Shown here in pieces: positions 1-11,189 of a stretch of DNA of 64,000 nt. The notes beneath the pieces are model-generated. The model saw only the letters and a program-made list of their open reading frames with translations, was not told the origin of the DNA and made no database searches. The DNA is from Tillandsia leiboldiana (Eukaryota; Streptophyta; Magnoliopsida; Poales; Bromeliaceae). Position numbers and translations under genes: made by a program. Positions within the stretch are counted from its first letter, which is position 1, and every line of letters starts with the position of its first letter. Location of the stretch: contig CM055065.1 in assembly GCA_029204045.2 (NCBI GenBank), positions 9,080,363 through 9,144,362 on the forward strand, in the 5' to 3' direction.

Positions 1-614
1 TCGGCGATACGACCGTTGTGCGAATTGCCGCCACGTGTGTGATGACCTGGACCTCCGCGGAGGATTACAGTATGCCCAGTAGCTTGTGGAGGCTCCTTTT
101 CGTTCGTTAGGGTTGGTTGCGCGCAAATCGGACCCAAGAAAAAGACTCGGCGCGAAAAATGGATCGAGATTGTTTATTCTGATGCCTTCGTCGAAATATA
201 GAAGTAGTCTCTCACAAAACGAACACCGTATTTGGATTCAGCGCGGGAAAACAATCAAGATTGGCTATTTGAATGTATTTTTCTAAGTCCAGACGCCCGA
301 AAACGGACAGCCCGAAGTTTTGCAGCATTTTTGGTGTAGGGGGGAGCCGTGGACCGGGAGAGGCCACGTGGCGCGCTTTGAGTGGAGCGGCGCGGCCACG
401 TGGCGGCTCTGGATTGGCCTGCGTAGTGGGCTTAATGGGCGCGGCCCACGGGAGAGGCGCGGGAAGGCCGGGCGCGCGGGCAGGCGCGGGCGCCGAGCAG
501 ATAAGGTGCGCCATGTGGCGCGCCCTCATTGGACAGCGCCGATTGCGCTATCGGTGCGCGGTTGGATGAGGTTGCCACGCGGTGGCTGCTGGTAGGCGGG
601 GCGCTCGCGCAGAT
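1..614 (+). repeat. Ty3/gypsy-type LTR, 5' fragment (outer host of a nested insertion)
   Basis: GC-rich sequence that matches, in reverse complement, the 41.8-42.1 kb part of the solo LTR at 38178-42175. Shared blocks include GCGCGCAAATCGGAC, GTATTTGGATTCAGCGCGG and GCCACGTGGC. It begins outside the window. It is interrupted after CAGAT (610-614) by another LTR and resumes at 5181. ORFs here are by-products of high GC content, not genes. Confidence 0.7.
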
Positions 615-3600
615 TGTCACGCCCCGAGTTTGAAAAACAGCGTCTAAAATTTTTTTTTAAAAAAAAAATCAGAGTTTTAAACCAAGCCAGAGCATGACAG
701 ACCGCCACATATATAGAAGAGTCCCAATCCCCCTTGGGATTGAGCCTTTTCTATATATGCACGGCTAAGCTTTTACAACAACATCAGAGTAGTCTAAACT
801 ACGTATAACTAAAAGATATTACAACAACTAAAACAATTAATTACAACTTGACAACTGATAATAAAAATAACGGCTGTCCAGGGTCGATTGCTAACACGGA
901 ATCTCACCAACACGTTCCGACATCCCAGCACCCGATCGACCTGAAAAAATGGTCACCCAGGGGGTGTGAGATACACTGTACATGTATCCCAGTGTGCACG
1001 ACGAGCCGAGAAATAGCAGATCGTACCTACTGGCATACAATACTAGAGGATAGTAAAAATCAACAAGTTAGGTAAGCATGATTATGAAGCGTATAATTAA
1101 TCAATCAGTAAAGCATAGATAGATCTCAACGGGAGTATGCTGAATAAATACTGAAAGGAACTGAACAATCAAAAACAGGAAAGCATGCTGAACATGTACT
1201 ATGCATCAACAACTGAAATAACAAATTACCCAATCATAAGCCACCATATTGGTCTACAAGACCTCAGGGAAACTGCCCAACCTAGCACCAACCTGGCTGA
1301 CATTCCCCTCTTGGGGGTCACGGGTCTTTCAACAAACCACTTTACCGGTAAAGAACAAAGCACACGAGAAGCTGCCTCGGATATGTTCGTGAAGTACAGC
1401 GGTGCGGGCGATCAATGCGAATGCTCAAGCTCACGGTCCACAGACCGGGTAATCGGCAAAAAGCCGGAAATAATCCCCTATGGGATGCAACAGTAATACA
1501 ACAACAAAATCTCAACTCAAATGCAGGATCAATCAACAACTATGTATCATGGATCAGATATATCAAGTATCAAGAATGCAATATCTAACCAACTGTATCT
1601 CAACTCATATACAAGAAGAAGTAGCAACGATATGACATGAATCAGAAATAATCAGAAGTACTGATAATCAGGTATAGTAAATATCCAGGAATAAAGTCAT
1701 AATATTTGGAAGCATCTAAACACCAATCATGCAAGGCTAACCAATCATGCAAGGCTAAACACATATTTTTAAGAAAACTATTTTGAAAACAAGTTTTAAG
1801 TCCAAACCTCGAAGAGCTATGCCTTTGTCCTATCAAACAAGAACAGACTCAGGCTACCCTGCGATGCTTGGGTAAAAACATTTGTTGAATAAAATCATGT
1901 GTTTAGTAGTATAACATTTGATCAACAGGAAAGCAGGCTCAAACATTTTCTAGGTTACAAGAACAGGGGTCCAACCAATACTGTACCCAGAGGGCCGAAA
2001 TGATAAAGTCCGGACCGAAGATAAACCCACCTGTCATTTTGCAGGCGACTAAACTGTATCGACTGAACGCTCGAAAACCAGAGGCAAACCGTGCCAACCT
2101 GAATCAAAAATATTGATCAGGGAAACTCAAACCCGATCAACGACTCACCTAGACCCGAATAGCAGAATCCGACTTCATCTACAGCGTTGGAATGTTCCAA
2201 CAACAACACTCGACGATATCACTTGGCTAGATACAACCCTATGGTAATAAGATTACCAAAATGCCCCTCCCGAAAATTCCTTTTGGATTTTCGGGAGACT
2301 CGGGCTTTAACCCTTTTCCGCTGGCTCAACCAGATTCTACTGGGACTCAACAGTCGGCTAGGTGAAACCGCCGAAATTTCCCGAATTGCGCGATTGCCAC
2401 CGGAACACCGTTAAATCGACGTTTTTGCCGATTCTCGGACCGATATCCGATTTTCGCTCAACGGGAGCCGTTGGATTCCTAACGAAAAACTTAGGAATCA
2501 AATACACACTGCCCTAGGCAGCACACACTGTTACAATTGCACTTAGACCCTTAGGGTTTCCAAAAATCACACTTTTATAGCTTTTTGAGAGCCGTTTTCG
2601 CTCGTTCTCTTAATCGGAATATTATTTTTACGAACCGTCACCTCCAGTAGGTGACCCTCGACTCGCTGAACACCGTGCTCACCTATTTGCAGCAGCACGA
2701 AACCCGAGAAAAACTTCGGGCCATAACTCTCTGTTCTAACATAGCTTATATGCATTTTTATTTCTTTGGCTCATCAAAAATAAAATCCGACGCGAGCATC
2801 GCGTCCAGTGACCCCAAATTAGCCAGGAGCTCACTGTCGCAGCTTCGCAAACTGCCCTAAACCAGACCCTAAGCCACAAACCTCATATAAGCCTTTACAC
2901 TACACAACTTTAAATCCACCTGTGCCAAACCCAAAACAACTTGAGCATCTTGCTCAAGGCACCACAGGGACTCAGGGGTTTGCCCTAGTGCAGCCCAGAA
3001 GCTGCTGGATCACAAGATCCAAGACTCAAGCTCTCTAACAAACCGACATTGCTCCACACATAAATCCTCACAGATCTGCTTTGATCTGAAGTGAGCATCA
3101 AGCTCAGGGAATACAATGGAGTAACTTTCATATTATACTCGAAGTCCAATTCCACACAAAACTTCACTTAGGCATTTCATCAAACACCTAGTGTGCACAA
3201 CTTTACAACAAACAAGCTTCCACAAACCCAAGCTTGTTCTCTGCAAGCAAGGCACCTGGGGCTTTCCAACTTGGAAGGAAATGCTCTATAGGGTATAAAT
3301 ATTATTCCCAGCAAGTCTGGGCCAACCTTGCTCCACTGGTTGGCCGCGGGCATGGTGGAGAAGATGAAGCTATAGCTTTGAAAATGGTGACCATTAACCT
3401 AAGGCTACTGGGACCCAACCACTTGATCAAAAAGTTGCCAAAACTCATTACCAACTTACCTGAACCCGTGCCCGGCGACAGGGCACGGCGGTGGCGGCGG
3501 TGGAGCAAAGCTCGATTTGAGCTTCACCACCTCTAATGGTGGATTTCCACAAAAGCTGCATGAAGCCTTTTCACATGCATGGTTGGTCGGTCTTCTCTTG

Positions 3601-5175
3601 ATCCCAGCAACCTTCCAGACCACTCCCCACCCGCCGGAGACGGCCGGAAAGCCGGCAACCGCACCTTGGTCCATTTTCCGGTCATCCATAGCACCTCAAC
3701 TTTCGGGCTGCATGGATGCCATGCAATTGCATGGATGGAACCTATTTGCTCCTAGGAAGCTTCTCGACCACTTTTCCGGAGGTGGGGTGGCCCGCCGGCG
3801 CCGGAGCAACTAGCTCAGCTTTGGTGCACGAAACCCGAAACTAGGGTTCAATTCTGCCACTTACTTACTTGATCAAACTCTACCAAATTTGGTAGAGTTG
3901 ATCCAAACTTCATACAGTAAATTCCCATGATTTTATTTTTCCATTTGGACCACGGGTTGCAAAGTTTGGCCGCGGCGGAGCTACCTAGGGTTCCGGCGAG
4001 GAGTTTTCTCCCGCTGGCAACCTACTGTGCATGGGGTCTCGGGCTTGGCTGCTAGGGGTCTCGGGTCCAGACAACCACTGGTTTAGAGAGACTAACCTCG
4101 CCGAAGTTGGAGAAGAATGGAAGAAGCCGGTTCTCTCCTCCCTCCTTCGCGCGGCCACGGCAAGCTCCAAGGTGGTCCTCCAAACACAGGAAAACACCTT
4201 AGGGACACCAGAGAGCAAGTTGGTGCAACTTTCTTCCAAGCTTCACTCCTCTCTCTCTCTCTCTCTCGGATTTTCTCTCTAAAGTTGGTCTCAAAGGTGA
4301 TAGTTCCTCAGCCATTCCCGCACCAGAGTTATAAAGAATAACTCCTGGGAGTTATGAAAACTCAAGAGTCACCTCGTGTAACTCTCACACGAGTAGGCCA
4401 AGAGACAAGGTGGAGTTTAATGCTATTTTTTACAAAACTTCAAAGAACCCCCTACACTATGGTCCCTAAACCCTAAGGACCCAATCTGTAGGTAACAAAT
4501 GCACCTAGCACCTTAGCTTATAAGCCTCTTTGAATTTGACACATAAAATATTAGGTTTCTCGCGAAAACACTCACTTTTTCGGCGTATTTCACGCATTTC
4601 GAGACTAACGGTTCGTCGAATTGCGAAACGGACTTCGCCACGACATCCGGCTCGTTGAGACCTTTCAAATAGCATATTTGTTTGCTTGATTCGGCGCTCG
4701 AATAAAATCTCGGGCCATAAAGTTTGACAAGTCGCAGTACTATGCACGCACTTCGATGCACCCAGATCGCCAAACGCGAATTCCGACAGTGCCATTGCGC
4801 TCAGAACGTCGAAAATAGCTAGAATTGACTATCCATACCCCTATGTTTGGTGTCCAAACGGCGAAACGACCGTCGATGATAAAAAGGGCAGTTGAATTAG
4901 GGGTTACTATTCACAACTTAAGTTGTGGGGCCCACTTCTTCTTTCCTGTTTTGCGGAAGATCCGACCGTTGGATCGAAGACATGTGAATATCAACTTTTC
5001 ATGTTTCGACGAGACGGTCGCAACGGTGATCTCGGATTTTCGAGACCAGGCCCCGATCAAAAGTCGGTATTTTAGGGCCACTATTGCATTACTAATTACC
5101 TATTTTTGCCATTTAAATAATCCAGGAAATTATTTAAACTTAAATTTTGGATTTTTAAAAATCACGGTTACTACA
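615..5175 (-). mobile_element. 4.6 kb solo LTR of a gypsy-like retrotransposon, sense on minus strand
   Basis: The unit begins TGTCACGCCCCGAG and ends GGTTACTACA, so it has TG...CA ends. It is flanked by an identical 5-bp duplication CAGAT (610-614 and 5176-5180). No second copy of the terminus occurs inside, and no gag or pol motif is visible, so it reads as one very long LTR left after LTR-LTR recombination. Orientation is inferred from similarity of the TGTCACGCCC end to the LTR whose other copy is followed by a primer-binding site at 28437. It contains many short frames and a CT run at about 4250-4270; none supports a gene. It could alternatively be an unusual LTR-less unit, but the TSD favours an insertion. 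Confidence 0.72.
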
Positions 5176-5180
5176 CAGAT

Positions 5181-5838
5181 GGCAACACGTGTCTTGATCG
5201 GACAATCCGGGTTGTTTCGAGCGGTCGTCGGACGTTGACCCTGAGAAGTTCCGGGCGCCCGAATTTGGCCCAAGAGCCCGAAAGTTGGGATTTTTTTTAG
5301 AATTGTTTTGGGCTATAAATAGGGACATTGCTTCTCCATTTTGCTCTTTTGGCTTGGCCATTCTTGGAGAGGCTTCTACCAGAGAATCACCTTCACCTCC
5401 TCTACATCACCTAGGATTCTTGGAGGATTTTGAAGACCCTTTGATCATCTTCTTCATCAACCTTGGAGAGCTCCACCATTGTTGAAGCTTCGGCCAACTT
5501 CGTCGCGTTTCGGTGCAGAAGCTCCCCAGAGCTCAATTCTTGGAGATTTTAGCTGATTGTTGGAGGGGATCTCCACAAGAGGTAAATCTACAGTTTTGAT
5601 ATTCAGTATTTTTCGTGGATTATGAGATTTCTTGGAGTATTTTTAGTATTTCTGAAACTATCACGCACAGATTTTGTGCTTGGACACCCTTGAGTAATTT
5701 TGAGTTTTCTCTTTCATATGTGCTCGCCATTCAACTCTCTCGGAACAGTTATCAAGACGATTCGCAACTCTTAGCATCGACCATGTGCTTCTAGTCACTG
5801 TGCTCCAACACCTTCTTCTTTCGTTCAAAACTCAATTA
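5181..5838 (+). repeat. Ty3/gypsy-type LTR, continuation of the 1-614 fragment
   Basis: This resumes the outer LTR after the nested insertion. Positions 5560-5730 match the reverse complement of 41100-41290 in the intron-2 solo LTR, for example GGTAAATCTACA followed by TTTTGATATTCAG and ATGAGATTTCTTGGAG. A core-promoter TATA lies within it. The 3' end stops at a foldback MITE near 5840. Confidence 0.7.
5314..5321 (+). promoter_or_regulatory. TATA box of the outer gypsy LTR
   Basis: TATAAATA in the context GGGCTATAAATAGGG, within an LTR, followed by a pyrimidine-rich leader. This is a typical U3/R boundary in the sense orientation of the LTR. Confidence 0.5.
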
Positions 5839-5845
5839 CTTGGTA

Positions 5846-5916
5846 CTTTTAAAAACATAGGAGCTCAATTCTATGAGATTTATATATATAGAATTGAGCT
5901 CCTATGCTTTTAAAAG
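5846..5916. repeat. Near-perfect palindrome (foldback)
   Basis: Two 29-base arms, CTTTTAAAAACATAGGAGC... and ...GCTCCTATGCTTTTAAAAG, differ at one base around a short AT-rich loop. It lies at the left edge of a MITE-like repeat. Confidence 0.75.
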
Positions 5917-5975
5917 GAAAGTTATTAGTGCTTATCGGTTTTTAGCCATTGGATGAAAAGATGTGTGGCTAGGAT

Positions 5976-7351
5976 TGTGACGCCCCACTTCCCAGGGGGT
6001 CGCCCATCCTAGAACTACTCTAGCTCTAGCATGCTTAACTCTCATAACCTTTTGGATCTTGCTACCATCCAAAATGCTATAGCCGGGTTAAGAGATTTAG
6101 TCCTATTATATCATTTATATATAGGACTAATCTAAATTCCGGGGGTGTCACATTCTTCCCCCCTTTAAGCCCTGACGTCCACGTCAGGCTCAAGCACACT
6201 CGCAAGCTCCAGGCGATGTGAGACTCGTCTCGCTAGCCTTAGCCGACCTTGTGGGGAGCTGCACTCCACCCACAACGGTCATTAGCCGGGGAGCCTCGCT
6301 CTACCCGCTATATAACCCTGGCTCAGCCGAGACTCATCTCACATTTCCGGCTGGTGAATGGCTCTGATACCAACTGTGACGCCCCACTTCCCAGGGGGTC
6401 ACCCATCCTAGAACTACTCTAGCTCTAGCACGCTTAACTCTCATAACCTGTTGGATCTTGCTACCATCCAAAATGCTATAGCCGGGTTAAGAGATTTAGT
6501 CCTATCATATCATTTATATATAGGACTAATCCAAATTCCGGGGGTGTCACATTCTTCCCCCCTTTAAGCCCTGACGTCCATGTCAGGCTCAAGCACACTC
6601 ACAAGCACCAGGCGATGTGAGACTCGTCTCGCTAGCCTTAGCCGACCTTGTGGGGAGCTGCACTCCACCCACAACGGTCATTAGCAGGGGAGCCTCGCTC
6701 TACCCGCTATATAACCCTGGCTCAGCCGAGACTCATCTCGCATTTCCGGCTGGTGAATGGCTCTGATACCAACTGTGACGCCCCACTTCCCAGGGGGTCA
6801 CCCATCCTAGAACTACTCTAGCTCTAGCATGCTTAACTCTCATAACCTCTTGGATCTTGCTACCATCCAAAATGCTATAGCCGGGTTAAGAGATATTTAG
6901 TCCTATTATATCATTTATATATAGGACTAATCTAAATTCCGGGGGTGTCACATTCTTCCCCCCTTTAAGCCCTGACGTCCACGTCAGGCTCAAGCACACT
7001 CGCAAGCTCCAGGCGATGTGAGACTCGTCTTGCTAGCCTTAGCCGACCTTGTGGGGAGCTGCACTCTACCCACAACGGTCATTAGCCGGGGAGCCTCGCT
7101 CTACCCGCTATATAACCCTGGCTCAGCCGAGACTCATCTCACATTTTCGGCTGGTGAATGGCTCTGATACCAACTGTGACGCCCCACTTCCCAGGGGGTC
7201 ACCCATCCTAGAACTACTCTAGCTCTAGCACGCTTAACTCTCATAACCTGTTGGATCTTGCTACCATCCAAAATGCTATTGCCGGGTTAAGAGATTTAGT
7301 CCTATCATATCATTTATATATAGGACTAATCCAAATTCCGGGGGTGTCACA
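5976..7351 (-). mobile_element. Tandem TRIM retrotransposon array: four LTRs, three internal regions
   Basis: Four LTR copies (5976-6152, 6375-6551, 6774-6952, 7175-7351; 177-179 bp, TGTGACGCCCC...GGTGTCACA) alternate with three 222-bp internal regions. Read on the minus strand, each LTR is followed by TGGTATCAGAGCC, complementary to the 3' end of initiator tRNA-Met, and each internal region ends in the polypurine tract AAAGGGGGGAAGAA before the next LTR. The array is bounded by a perfect 5-bp duplication AGGAT (5971-5975 and 7352-7356). There is no coding capacity. This matches terminal-repeat retrotransposons in miniature, which need proteins from a helper element. Copies differ at only a few sites. 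Confidence 0.93.
6360..6372 (-). promoter_or_regulatory. TRIM primer-binding site (repeated at 6759-6771 and 7160-7172)
   Basis: GGCTCTGATACCA on the plus strand is the reverse complement of the plant initiator-Met PBS TGGTATCAGAGCC. It lies two bases from each LTR edge, so it fixes the element's orientation as minus. Confidence 0.85.
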
Positions 7352-7456
7352 AGGATGATAGTGGACCCCCTTGGGTTAAGTGAGTGGTACGTAGAATAAA
7401 ATGATCTAAGGGATGAAATTAGTCAAATGGGTAGATCTAACGGTAGAAAAGTTACA

Positions 7457-7690
7457 AGCACCAATTGCTTAGTACTTATATATATATATATATATAAGCA
7501 ATTGGTGCTACTAAATTTTCAATCCTTAAATGAAAGTATGTGTGGTTGGGATTATAGTTGTTCCCTAGAATTTTTACTATTCAACCAACCACCTACTAAA
7601 CCCTAGGGGACCACTATCATCCTAACCGCACATTCCTTAATCAAAGAGCTAAAAAATTGATAGCACTAATGACTTGCTGCTATCGATAGT
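7457..7690. repeat. MITE copy with AT-loop hairpin
   Basis: Starts with the hairpin AGCACCAATTGCTTA ... AAGCAATTGGTGCT around a (TA)n loop. It continues with TGTGTGGTTGGGATTATAG and the inverted CTAACCGCACATTCCTTAATC, the family hallmarks also seen at 58.3 and 58.7 kb. Confidence 0.5.
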
Positions 7691-7730
7691 ATTACAGCCT
7701 AGTCATATATAGCGACACTATATATATATA

Positions 7731-7945
7731 TACTACAACAAAATTAGGTTATAGAAAAATAACTTTGTGACACTTTTGTACAAGTGTTCTATCTATATTT
7801 CATCTATATTCAAAATTAGGTTATAGCTAGCGACATATTTTTGGGACATATTACAATAATGTATCGCTATACACTCTAGCGACTGCATATATAGCGACAC
7901 TAATTATAAGTGTCGGTATTTTTACTAGCGGTATTTTTTTTCAGA
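7731..7945 (+). repeat. Truncated CACTA-type terminus
   Basis: Begins TACTACAACAAAATTAGG followed by GTTATAG. It then carries subterminal GCGACAC / AAGTGTCG motifs in both orientations, as in the complete CACTA element just downstream. No partner terminus was found, so it is a relic. Confidence 0.55.
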
Positions 7946-7993
7946 TTTTAAAAATACTTAAAAATGTTACTATAACATAATTTATATATATAA

Positions 7994-8166
<173 letters not shown>

Positions 8167-10902
8167 CACTGCAACACAATAAGGTTATAGCGACACTTTT
8201 AAGTGTCCCTAAAACCTAAAAAAAGTGTCACTAGCAAAATTACCGACACTTATTATAGTGTCGCTATATGTGCAGTCGCTAGGGTATATAGCGACACATT
8301 ACTAAGTGCTGGTATATCCCAAAAAAAGTGCTGCAATTTAGCAACACTTTTTTTTACTTTTAGTGACACACTTATGTGTCCCAAATTTGAAAAAAGAAAG
8401 TTATATTTTTTTAGCATAGTGACACTTTATAAGTGTCCCATTATCAATAATAATAATAATATTATATTTAAACATATAGTGTTAAACTTTAGTTAAGCTA
8501 ATCACATTTATATTAAATCGATAAGACTAAAAAAAATAATCAACAAAGTTTTAAAAATTTTCATTAAAATGATAAATCCACAAAATAATATCTATACATC
8601 AAAACAATAATATCCGCTCACATGTTATAGTAATTATTACAAAAATGTTGACATCACTAAATTTATGTCGGAAGCAAAGTGTTTCTAAAAGTCGGCTTAG
8701 AAGGCTTCACAGCAAAAAGCATAATAAGCAAAGGAGTTTGAGGAATCAACAGAATTTGTATTGACAATTTAGAAAACTAGTGCATCTTAGTTATCAGCTT
8801 CGCATAGATTCCATCAACTAGCATTAATTGCTCTCCTGTAAGTTATCCCACTGCTTAACCAATCGCCTTGCGGCAACACTAGCAACAACAAATTAGAGCT
8901 ACCTTTGAAGTTAACTGATGTTCGAAATTTAACCAAACATAAAATGTCAAATTGAATTGTTGCTACTTAGTGAGGCCAATACGGTTATAGTAGAGCTATG
9001 TTTGAGAAAGCTCTCGACACCGTTTTGTGGCAGCAACAACTGCGTTCATCAACGTACCGCGGAATGCACCCTTCTCCAGTTCCTGAATCCCAGCTATTGT
9101 AGTTCCGGCTGGAGATGTGACCTCATCTTTCAGCTGACCAGGATGCTTTCCGGTTCCGCCTACCATGGCTGCAGCTCCAAGAACCTGCACAGAAGAGAAG
9201 TCATGAATTATCAGAGAATCTAAATGAATCTACTAACATTGTTAGTACAATAAGAGCGCCATCAAATATTCACTGTTTTAATCAGACGCTGCAGCTGAAT
9301 CTAACAACAGGTATACTCAAGTTCTCGTACATACTGTCTGAGTAGCTAGACCAAGAGAAAGATCTCGAGGAAGACCAGCAGCCACCCCACCATCAGCCAG
9401 TGCCTCTATTGCCAGATATACGTAAGCAGGGCCACTACCACTGCAATTCAGAGGAAATTACAGTCAAGCATACGAGCAGAAAATGCTAATCATCTCATTA
9501 TCACCAAATCACTGAGCATTAGAAAAGCATGGTGCATATTGCGCAAGGCTGATATATAGATTGTACCTCTAGCCAGTTATAGCGTCAAAATACTTTTCAT
9601 CAGCTCGCTATACCCTTCCAATTGCACTGAACAAACTGGCTACACGTTCTTCATCATTCTTTGTTGCCATTTCGCCCATGCACATGACTACAAAAGAAGC
9701 TACGATATCAGCACTCGTAGCACAATATTTTTGTTGAAAGTTACTAATAAAGCAAAAAAAATGACCAATTAAACTTCTTTCTGTTCACAAATTCTCAATG
9801 AACAAAAGAAAAAAAGGAAAAAAGCATGCAACATATGGGTAAGAATACTGAGGTTAACCGCCTGCCTCATGTCAAGTAGGCTTTTAAGAAAAACTTTCAG
9901 CTAGAATATAATCTATGACTCAGAAACTGAAATTATGCTCCCAATAAGCATGTGACAAAGTCTTGACATATGCTAAAGTGTTTAGCACATTTCAATCTTC
10001 AATTACACTAGTTGTAACGAGCAACTATTCATTTGTTTGCTGAATTAAGAGAGTTATCTTGTAAGACTAAATAAAGAGAAAAATCAAGTAGTTAACTATC
10101 ACCTGATGCTGCCTGGCCTACTGCTGAAGGAGTATTTGGCATTACCCTAATTATTCGACGCTGACCAGACCATTCCAGAAGCAAATGATGAAAGGTGAAA
10201 GGAAAAAGTGGAGATGTCGACAGAAGTATATAGAAATACAATACCAGTGCTTGATAATAATCAAAAGGTCAGTAATTGTTAAACTAGTAATACAATTTCA
10301 GCTTCTATGCCAAACAATTTATCCATCTAATGCTATCAGGACAGCTCTTCGATGATCTCATCTTAGTATTTATAGCTACAGTCACCTATATATATACCTT
10401 GCCCTAGTCATTAGTGCACTTTGCTCTTTTATTACCACTCTCCACCTCATACTTCTCTAACATCAGTAGCACTATCAATCTTCTTTCATTCCTTACAAGT
10501 ATTTAGAGGTTATCTCAAAGTACTACTGATTAATAGTACTATCAATCAGTAGTACTGATCAAGAGGGAGAGAGAGAATGAGAGAGGGAAGAGGGGTGGTG
10601 GGGGTTGGGGTCACGGGGTGGAGGGTGAGAGGAAATGAGCCAAATAATGTTTGGGTTCAGATCAAAAGGGATAATGTAAATGTTTGGTTGTGGGTGTCAT
10701 TATTTTGATTTTTGGGTGGAGAAGGATATTGGGTTTTGTTTGGGCCCTTGATGTGTGGTGGGTTGAGTAGGAATAGTTTTTTTTTTAGGTTGGATTTAAA
10801 TTTGAATTTTGATGGATTAAATTTAAGAGGTTTTGGATATATGGGACACTTATGTAAAAGTGTTCCAATAATGTGTCACTATAATCTTATTGTGTTGTAG
10901 TG
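8167..10902. mobile_element. 2.7 kb non-autonomous CACTA (CMC/EnSpm) element with captured gene fragment
   Basis: The left terminus is CACTGCAACACAATAAGG; the right terminus in reverse complement is CACTACAACACAATAAG. Both are followed by TTATAG(C/T)GACAC and many subterminal AAGTGTC / GACACTT repeats. A perfect TTG target duplication flanks it (8164-8166, 10903-10905). No transposase was found, so it depends on another element. The interior carries four exons of a host gene fragment (separate entry) and a G-rich stretch at 10560-10640. The one TIR mismatch, CACTG against CACTA, may weaken end recognition. Confidence 0.9.
8996..10180 (-). pseudogene. P5CR: Pyrroline-5-carboxylate reductase 3' fragment captured by CACTA
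   Basis: P5CR is the NADPH-dependent last step of proline synthesis. Four exons read on the minus strand: 10103 to about 10180 (IIRVMPNTPSAVGQAAS), 9567-9687 (GEMATKNDEERVASLF, ADEKYFDAITG), 9335-9440 (SGSGPAYVYLAIEALADGG) and 8996-9184 (GKHPGQLKDEVTSPAGTTIA to the stop). Introns keep GT/AG borders and phases fit across junctions. These are the conserved C-terminal half and dimerisation region. The N-terminal NADP-binding Rossmann domain is missing. The second exon has two in-frame stops: one where the family has tryptophan before RADEKYFDA, and one right after DAITG. It is not functional. Retained introns mean capture from genomic DNA, not from an mRNA. Confidence 0.93.
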
Positions 10903-10905
10903 TTG

Positions 10906-11060
10906 GATTAAAAAATATGTGGTTGAGATGATAGTGAGTCCTTAGATTAATGGGTGATTGAAAAAATAGTAAAATTTAACGATTGAAAATAATCAAAGTG
11001 ATTAATCTAAATGTAGAAAACTTGATAGCATCTGGAACAAAAGTCATCTGGAACAAAAGT
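10906..11060. repeat. Right part of the MITE split by the CACTA element
   Basis: Contains TATGTGGTTGAGATGATAG and GTAGAAAACTTGATAGCA. These are the same blocks as the MITE copies at 5.9-7.5 kb. Confidence 0.5.
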
Positions 11061-11189
11061 ACCAAGTGCATTTAATTCATTGAGACGTCTTCTTCTTAAT
11101 ATTGTAACCATGTGGGTTATGCATGGGAAAACGAGTGGTCCATCACCATGTTATGGGGAAACAAGCCATTAAGCCATAATTTGAGAGGT

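Larger units (their letters stand above)
5917..7456. repeat. MITE copy split by the TRIM array
   Basis: Left part 5917-5975 ends ...GATGTGTGGCTAGGAT. The right part from 7352 begins AGGATGATAGTGGACC. Removing the insertion and one AGGAT restores a sequence like the other members of this family at 7520-7640 and 58320-58450, which carry GGATGAAA, TGTGCGGTTAGGAT and an inverted AACCGCACAT. Outer ends are not exactly defined. Confidence 0.5.

Noticed and set aside
5976..7351. Reading the 400-bp tandem repeat as satellite DNA or a CRISPR-like array
   Set aside because: PBS, polypurine tract, TG...CA ends and a TSD identify a TRIM; units are far too long for CRISPR.
8957..9223. Plus-strand frame opposite the P5CR exon
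   Set aside because: It is the antisense shadow of the P5CR fragment.
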